DNA of 9,192 nt from an uncultured Clostridia bacterium (GTDB lineage Bacteria > Bacillota > Clostridia > TANB77 > CAG-508), in contig CANRBO010000044.1 of NCBI GenBank assembly GCA_947628885.1, forward strand, positions 1 to 9,192, read 5' to 3'. The notes under the pieces are model-generated. The model did no database searches and was not told the DNA's origin. It saw nothing but the letters and a program-made list of their open reading frames with translations. Numbering within the stretch: position 1 is the first letter of the stretch; each line of letters begins with the position of its first letter. A program made the position numbers and the translations under genes. Positions 5,920 to 9,192 of the stretch are shown in pieces.

Positions 5920-7119
5920 ATGAATATTATAAAAACTAAAGGATTTAAAACAAATTTATATGCAATATTTTTAACAGTTCCAATGAATAAAGAAAATGTA
6001 ACGTTTAACAGCTTAATTCCAGCTGTTTTAAGACGTGGTACTCAAAAGTATCCTAATCAACTTGAAATTAATAAAAAACTAGAAGATATGTATGGAGCTG
6101 GTTTCAACTGCGGTGTTGATAAAATGGGAGATTATCAAGTTTTAAAATTCTATATGGAAACTTTAAGTAATAAATATTTACCTCAAAAGCAAAATGCAGT
6201 TGAATTCCTAAAAGAGTTAATTTTTAATCCATTAGTGGAAAATAATGCTTTTAAGAAGGAATATGTTGAGCAAGAAAAAGAAAATATCAAAAAGCTAATA
6301 GAGTCAAGAAAAGACAACAAAGCTAGATATTCGTATGATAGATGTATAGAAGAAATGTTTGAAGGCGAAGCTTATGGGATATACAAATATGGAAGTGTAG
6401 AAGATTTAGAGAAAATCAATGAGAAAAATCTATATGAGCATTACAGGAAAATTCTTGGAGATGCTAGAATAGATTGCTTTAGCTGTGGAGAAGAAGTTGA
6501 AAAAATTGAACTTCCTACTAGAGAAAACAAAGAAAGTCAGGTTAGCAAAGAGCTTCAAGAGCATACTGTAAAAAACAAAGAGATAAAAGAGCCAATGGAT
6601 GTTTCTCAAGGTAAGCTAATTATTGGATTGACTACCCCTAAAACTCCTAAAGCCGTAATATCTATGTACAATAGTGTCCTAGGAGGAGGGGCAAACTCAA
6701 AATTATTCCAAAACGTTAGGGAAAAAGCAGGTCTAGCGTATTCAGCAAGTTCAACTTATATAAGAAGGAAAAATGCAATTTTTATAAAAACTGGAATTGA
6801 GACTTCAAATTATGAAAAAGCAATTGAAATCATAAAGAAACAGTTAGAAGATATGAAAAATGGCAACATTACAGATGATGAATTCAATTCTGCAAAGCAA
6901 CTTGTAATATCTAATATAAACTTAATCCCTGAATCGCAGGAAGATTTGATTTCATACTATTTTGATCAAAAATTGTATGAAGATAATTTATCAATAGAAG
7001 AATATATATCTAACTTGGAAAAGGTAAAAAAGCAGGAAGTCATAGACATTGCAAAAAATATAGACATTGACACAATTTATTTTTTACAAGGTAATGAAAA
7101 AGATAAGACGGAAAATTAG
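5920..7119 (+). CDS. yfmF: M16-family peptidase-like protein, YfmF type (non-zinc subunit)
   Basis: This 399-residue protein has the two-lobed M16 (pitrilysin / processing peptidase) fold. Where active M16 enzymes carry HxxEH, this one reads NSLIPAVLRRGT, so the zinc site is missing. The C-terminal lobe has the family's substrate-binding signature GGGANSKLFQNVREKAGLAY, with R267 and Y274 seven residues apart, the same spacing as the Arg/Tyr pair of insulin-degrading enzyme (R824/Y831). It matches the Bacillus YmfF group (also spelled YfmF), which databases link to elongation factor P 5-aminopentanol modification; that link is functional association, not a known reaction. The ATG at 5920 follows AAAGGAAAG (5902-5910). 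The zinc-bearing partner starts 108 bp downstream. They probably act together as a heterodimer in the cytoplasm; no signal peptide is visible. Confidence 0.87.
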   Translation: MNIIKTKGFKTNLYAIFLTVPMNKENVTFNSLIPAVLRRGTQKYPNQLEINKKLEDMYGAGFNCGVDKMGDYQVLKFYMETLSNKYLPQKQNAVEFLKELIFNPLVENNAFKKEYVEQEKENIKKLIESRKDNKARYSYDRCIEEMFEGEAYGIYKYGSVEDLEKINEKNLYEHYRKILGDARIDCFSCGEEVEKIELPTRENKESQVSKELQEHTVKNKEIKEPMDVSQGKLIIGLTTPKTPKAVISMYNSVLGGGANSKLFQNVREKAGLAYSASSTYIRRKNAIFIKTGIETSNYEKAIEIIKKQLEDMKNGNITDDEFNSAKQLVISNINLIPESQEDLISYYFDQKLYEDNLSIEEYISNLEKVKKQEVIDIAKNIDIDTIYFLQGNEKDKTEN

Positions 7120-7227
7120 CAAATAAGCCTTGACATTAAAAAATTAAATAAAAAAATCTGCTTGAGCAACAAAGACAAAATTAATCCAAGTGTAACTAAG
7201 CAAAAAAATTGAAAGGAAATTTGAAAC

Positions 7228-8481
7228 ATGGAGATTCGTAAAAATAACGAAATAGATGAGACAGTTTATACTGAAACCTTAGATAATGGTATGAAAATTA
7301 TAATCATACCAAAGAAAAATACAAGAAAAAAATATATAATATGGGCTACCCAATATGGTTCAATAGATAATCATTTTATAGAACCTAAAACAGGTGATGA
7401 AGTGCAAGTGCCTGACGGTGTAGCACATTACCTAGAACATAAAATGTTTGAAAATGAAAATGGAGTAGATAGTTTATACAAGATGATGTCATTGGGCTTA
7501 GATGCCAATGCATACACAACTAATGACCATACTGCATATCTTTTTGCTGGAACAGATAATTTCTATGAAGGCTTAGATGAATTAATGAGTTATGTTCAAC
7601 ATCCTTATTTCACAGACCAAAACGTAGAAAAAGAAAGAGGAATTATAGGGCAAGAAATAGGAAGATATGATGATGAGCCGGCATGGAAATTATATGTAAA
7701 TGCAATGGACTGCCTATATAAGAATAATCCTGTAAAGATTGACATAGCAGGCACAGTAGAGTCAATAGCAAAGATAACAAAAGAAACTTTATATTCATGT
7801 TACAATACATTTTATCATCCTTCAAACATGATAATGTGCATAAGTGGAGATTTTGAACCTGAAAAAATAGTGCAAGAAGTTAAAAATAGATTAATTCCTA
7901 GAGAAGAGATGAAGGAAATAAAGAGAATATATCCTGAAGAATCAAAAGGAATCAATATGAAGGAAAAAGAGGCAAATATGGGCAATAGCATGCCTGCATT
8001 TATGATTGGATATAAAGACGAATTAGACGAAGACAAAGTCAAAATCGATTTGGCTTGCCAAATAATATATAATTCGCTTTTAGGAAAGTCATCAGAATTA
8101 TATCAGGAGCTATATAACGAGGGATTGCTTTTAAATCAATTAGATACAAGTTTTGAATTTGCCAAAACGTACTCTCACGCGCTAATTGCAGGAGAGTCAA
8201 AAGAGCCTAGAAAAGTATACGAAAAAATATTAGAAACAATAAAAAATAAAGATGTTTCGCAAGAAGATTTTGAAAGAAGCAAAAAGAAGATATATGGAGA
8301 TTTAGTGTCAGAATATAATGATGTAGAAGAGATAGGAAGGATGTACCTTGCAGATGCCGTAAAAGGCATAAATAGCATAGAATACGTAGAAAAAATAAAT
8401 GATATAACACTGGATTATGTAAATGAAATATTAAAAAAATTATTTAAAGAAAATGAATCGGTTATCTCAATAGTGAAGTAA
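7228..8481 (+). CDS. yfmH: M16-family zinc metallopeptidase, YfmH type (catalytic subunit)
   Basis: The 417-residue M16 protein has an intact inverted zinc motif HYLEH: H67 and H71 as ligands and E70 as catalytic base. Downstream glutamates in EKERGIIGQEIGRYDDEP (E136 or E143) can supply the third ligand. ANAYTTNDHTAYLFAG is the conserved strand following the active-site helix. In the C-terminal lobe, where partners have an Arg/Tyr pair, it reads SSELYQELYNEGLLLNQ, so that pair appears absent. The upstream gene has exactly the missing half. The ATG at 7228 follows AAAGGA (7212-7217) with 10 nt spacing. The family matches Bacillus YmfH (YfmH). There is no signal peptide, so it is probably cytoplasmic. 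No convincing promoter or terminator lies in the 108-bp gap, so both genes are probably cotranscribed, although the gap is longer than in tight operons. Confidence 0.9.
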   Translation: MEIRKNNEIDETVYTETLDNGMKIIIIPKKNTRKKYIIWATQYGSIDNHFIEPKTGDEVQVPDGVAHYLEHKMFENENGVDSLYKMMSLGLDANAYTTNDHTAYLFAGTDNFYEGLDELMSYVQHPYFTDQNVEKERGIIGQEIGRYDDEPAWKLYVNAMDCLYKNNPVKIDIAGTVESIAKITKETLYSCYNTFYHPSNMIMCISGDFEPEKIVQEVKNRLIPREEMKEIKRIYPEESKGINMKEKEANMGNSMPAFMIGYKDELDEDKVKIDLACQIIYNSLLGKSSELYQELYNEGLLLNQLDTSFEFAKTYSHALIAGESKEPRKVYEKILETIKNKDVSQEDFERSKKKIYGDLVSEYNDVEEIGRMYLADAVKGINSIEYVEKINDITLDYVNEILKKLFKENESVISIVK

Positions 8482-8522
8482 TTAGTCGTAAAAAGTAGAC
8501 AAAAACATGAAAGCTTAGAAAA

Positions 8523-8563
8523 TTGTCGAATTTGGTCAATCAAAAATTAAGAAAAATCGACAA
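8523..8563. promoter_or_regulatory. Inverted repeat with Spo0A-box sequences upstream of the Spo0E-like gene
   Basis: TTGTCGA (8523-8529) and TCGACAA (8557-8563) are a perfect 7-bp inverted repeat. The left arm reads TGTCGAA (8524-8530), an exact match to the Spo0A box of Bacillus (TGTCGAA). The right arm, read on the minus strand, is TGTCGAT, six of seven. The right arm ends 6 bp before the -35 of the downstream promoter. It lacks a T tract suited to a terminator (A-rich on the plus strand). Binding by Spo0A is inferred; spo0A is not in the window. Confidence 0.5.
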
Positions 8564-8569
8564 AAAATA

Positions 8570-8598
8570 TTGACTGCCTTGTAATATTATGGTATTTT
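8570..8598 (+). promoter_or_regulatory. Sigma-A promoter of the Spo0E-like gene
   Basis: TTGACT (8570-8575), 17-bp spacer, TATTTT (8593-8598). The -35 has five of six consensus bases and the -10 four of six, so moderate strength or dependence on an activator is plausible. Confidence 0.62.
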
Positions 8599-8631
8599 AT
8601 ATATAAGAAACCGTAATTTAGGAGAAGAAAA

Positions 8632-8832
8632 ATGTTGGAAAAAGAAAGAATTAATAAATTGAGGGACAAGCTAAATAAAAGTATTGAAGAAAATGAAGAT
8701 TACAGTATAATTTACAAATTAAGTGTAGAATTAGATAAATTAATAGCAGAATATTACGAAAATGAAAATAAATATTTGCAAAATAAAAGAAAATATTACG
8801 AAGATGATGAAAAATATAAAATTTTTGCATGA
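8632..8832 (+). CDS. Spo0E-like aspartyl-phosphate phosphatase family protein
   Basis: The 66-residue, highly charged helical protein matches the Spo0E family: an N-terminal helix INKLRDKLNKSI, a short turn, then a second helix with the signature YKLSVELDKLIAEYY, in which S31, L34 and D35 form the conserved SxxLD motif. Spo0E proteins dephosphorylate phospho-Spo0A and so oppose entry into sporulation. The residues after about 45 are a lysine- and tyrosine-rich tail of low complexity. Length is usual for small clostridial members. The ATG at 8632 follows AGGAGAA (8620-8626). It has its own promoter with a Spo0A-box-like inverted repeat just upstream, which suggests feedback. Family members with other response-regulator targets exist, so the substrate is inferred. 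Confidence 0.84.
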   Translation: MLEKERINKLRDKLNKSIEENEDYSIIYKLSVELDKLIAEYYENENKYLQNKRKYYEDDEKYKIFA

Positions 8833-8927
8833 TGAAAATAGCTGAAAAATAAGAAAAAGTGCCAAATAAAAAAGCAAACACAACACTGTAAAACAAATAA
8901 AAATTACAAAAATAATATATAAAAAAT

Positions 8928-8974
8928 AAATTTTTTTAAAAAAATTTGACAAATTTAATTAAATACTCTATAAT
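8928..8974 (+). promoter_or_regulatory. Perfect-consensus promoter with upstream AT palindrome (UP-element-like)
   Basis: TTGACA (8946-8951), 17-bp spacer, TATAAT (8969-8974): perfect in both hexamers and in spacing. Directly upstream, and overlapping the first two bases of the -35, is the 20-bp perfect palindrome AAATTTTTTTAAAAAAATTT (8928-8947), in the place where RNA polymerase alpha subunits contact A/T tracts. High expression of the next gene is expected. Confidence 0.85.
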
Positions 8975-9010
8975 TAAAAGTATAGGATTGAAAAAAAGGA
9001 GGAGAAAATT

Positions 9011-9192
9011 ATGGCAATGAAGACAATGTCTAAAATAGTAATAGCTTTAATAGTTGTTGCAACAATATTATCTGCAGCAAACATGGTATTAGGTGCTACT
9101 ATTCCAACAGGAACTACATCAGGAATTAATACAGGATTAAATAATACAGTAACAAATATTATTGGTATAGTACAATTTATATGCTATGCAGC
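9011..9192 (+). CDS. Small secreted or membrane protein, TrbC/VirB2 pilin-like (3' end beyond window)
   Basis: Sixty residues are visible before the window edge. Residues 1-29 form a signal peptide or first membrane span: basic start (MAMKTMSKI), hydrophobic core (VIALIVVATILSAANMVL) and a likely cleavage site after LGA. Then comes a Thr/Gly/Asn-rich segment with Pro32 and the start of a second hydrophobic helix (VTNIIGIVQFICYA). Signal peptide, short linker and hydrophobic helix is the TrbC/VirB2 pilin pattern, and similar stand-alone proteins occur in Clostridia chromosomes. AGGAGGAG (8997-9004) lies 6-8 nt before the ATG at 9011; ATGs at 9017 and 9026 are less well placed. The promoter is near ideal, so abundant expression is likely. 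No other type IV secretion gene is visible. The family call is tentative because the second half is missing. Confidence 0.6.
   Translation, partial: MAMKTMSKIVIALIVVATILSAANMVLGATIPTGTTSGINTGLNNTVTNIIGIVQFICYA

Noticed and set aside
7130..7158. TTGACA at 7130-7135 as a promoter for yfmH
   Set aside because: No -10-like hexamer lies at 16-18 bp; the nearest TAAATA is only 9 bp away.
8651..8952. Minus-strand hydrophobic open frames opposite the Spo0E-like gene
   Set aside because: Phe/Ile/Tyr-rich products are what A-rich coding sequence gives when read backwards. The plus strand has promoter, ribosome binding site and a recognised family.

Overview
The window is AT-rich Bacillota DNA, most likely from an anaerobic member of the Clostridia. 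The evidence is very A/T-biased codon use, purine-rich AGGAGG-type ribosome binding sites, near-consensus sigma-A promoters, an oxygen-sensitive class III ribonucleotide reductase, a Spo0E-like phosphatase and a YfmF/YfmH peptidase pair. No phage or plasmid core gene is visible.

Region 1 (1-311) is the most unusual part. A small plus-strand gene (ATG at 10) ends at an intrinsic terminator. Facing it is a minus-strand promoter driving a predicted RNA of about 70 nt that ends at its own intrinsic terminator. The two transcripts are complementary at two separated places: 15 nt covering the small gene's start codon (2-16 versus 226-240), and 8 nt in the two terminator loops (162-169 versus 207-214). 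This is the layout of the par/Fst type I toxin-antitoxin locus of plasmid pAD1, but the peptide does not resemble Fst. Region 2 (312-519) is a 208-bp GC-richer, hairpin-rich element with 27-29 bp terminal inverted repeats, which looks like a non-coding MITE-type insertion. It is followed by about 290 bp of AT-rich sequence with no gene.

Region 3 (812-3771) holds nrdD and nrdG, the anaerobic ribonucleotide reductase and its radical-SAM activase, in one direction with a promoter before nrdD. Region 4 (3828-4150) is a self-contained rpsU unit: promoter, leader with a hairpin, ribosomal protein S21 gene and strong terminator. Region 5 (4151-8481) begins with four tandem 29-bp repeats, then a large membrane protein resembling GT-C glycosyltransferases, then two adjacent M16 metallopeptidase-family genes. 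The first M16 protein has the Arg/Tyr substrate-binding pair but no zinc motif; the second has HxxEH but no visible Arg/Tyr pair. They probably form one heterodimeric enzyme.

Region 6 (8482-9192) holds a Spo0E-like regulator gene preceded by a Spo0A-box-like inverted repeat, then a perfect-consensus promoter with an AT palindrome just upstream. That promoter drives a secreted or membrane small protein, cut by the window edge, that resembles TrbC/VirB2 pilins. All clear protein genes lie on the plus strand. The only supported minus-strand transcript is the antisense RNA at the left end.
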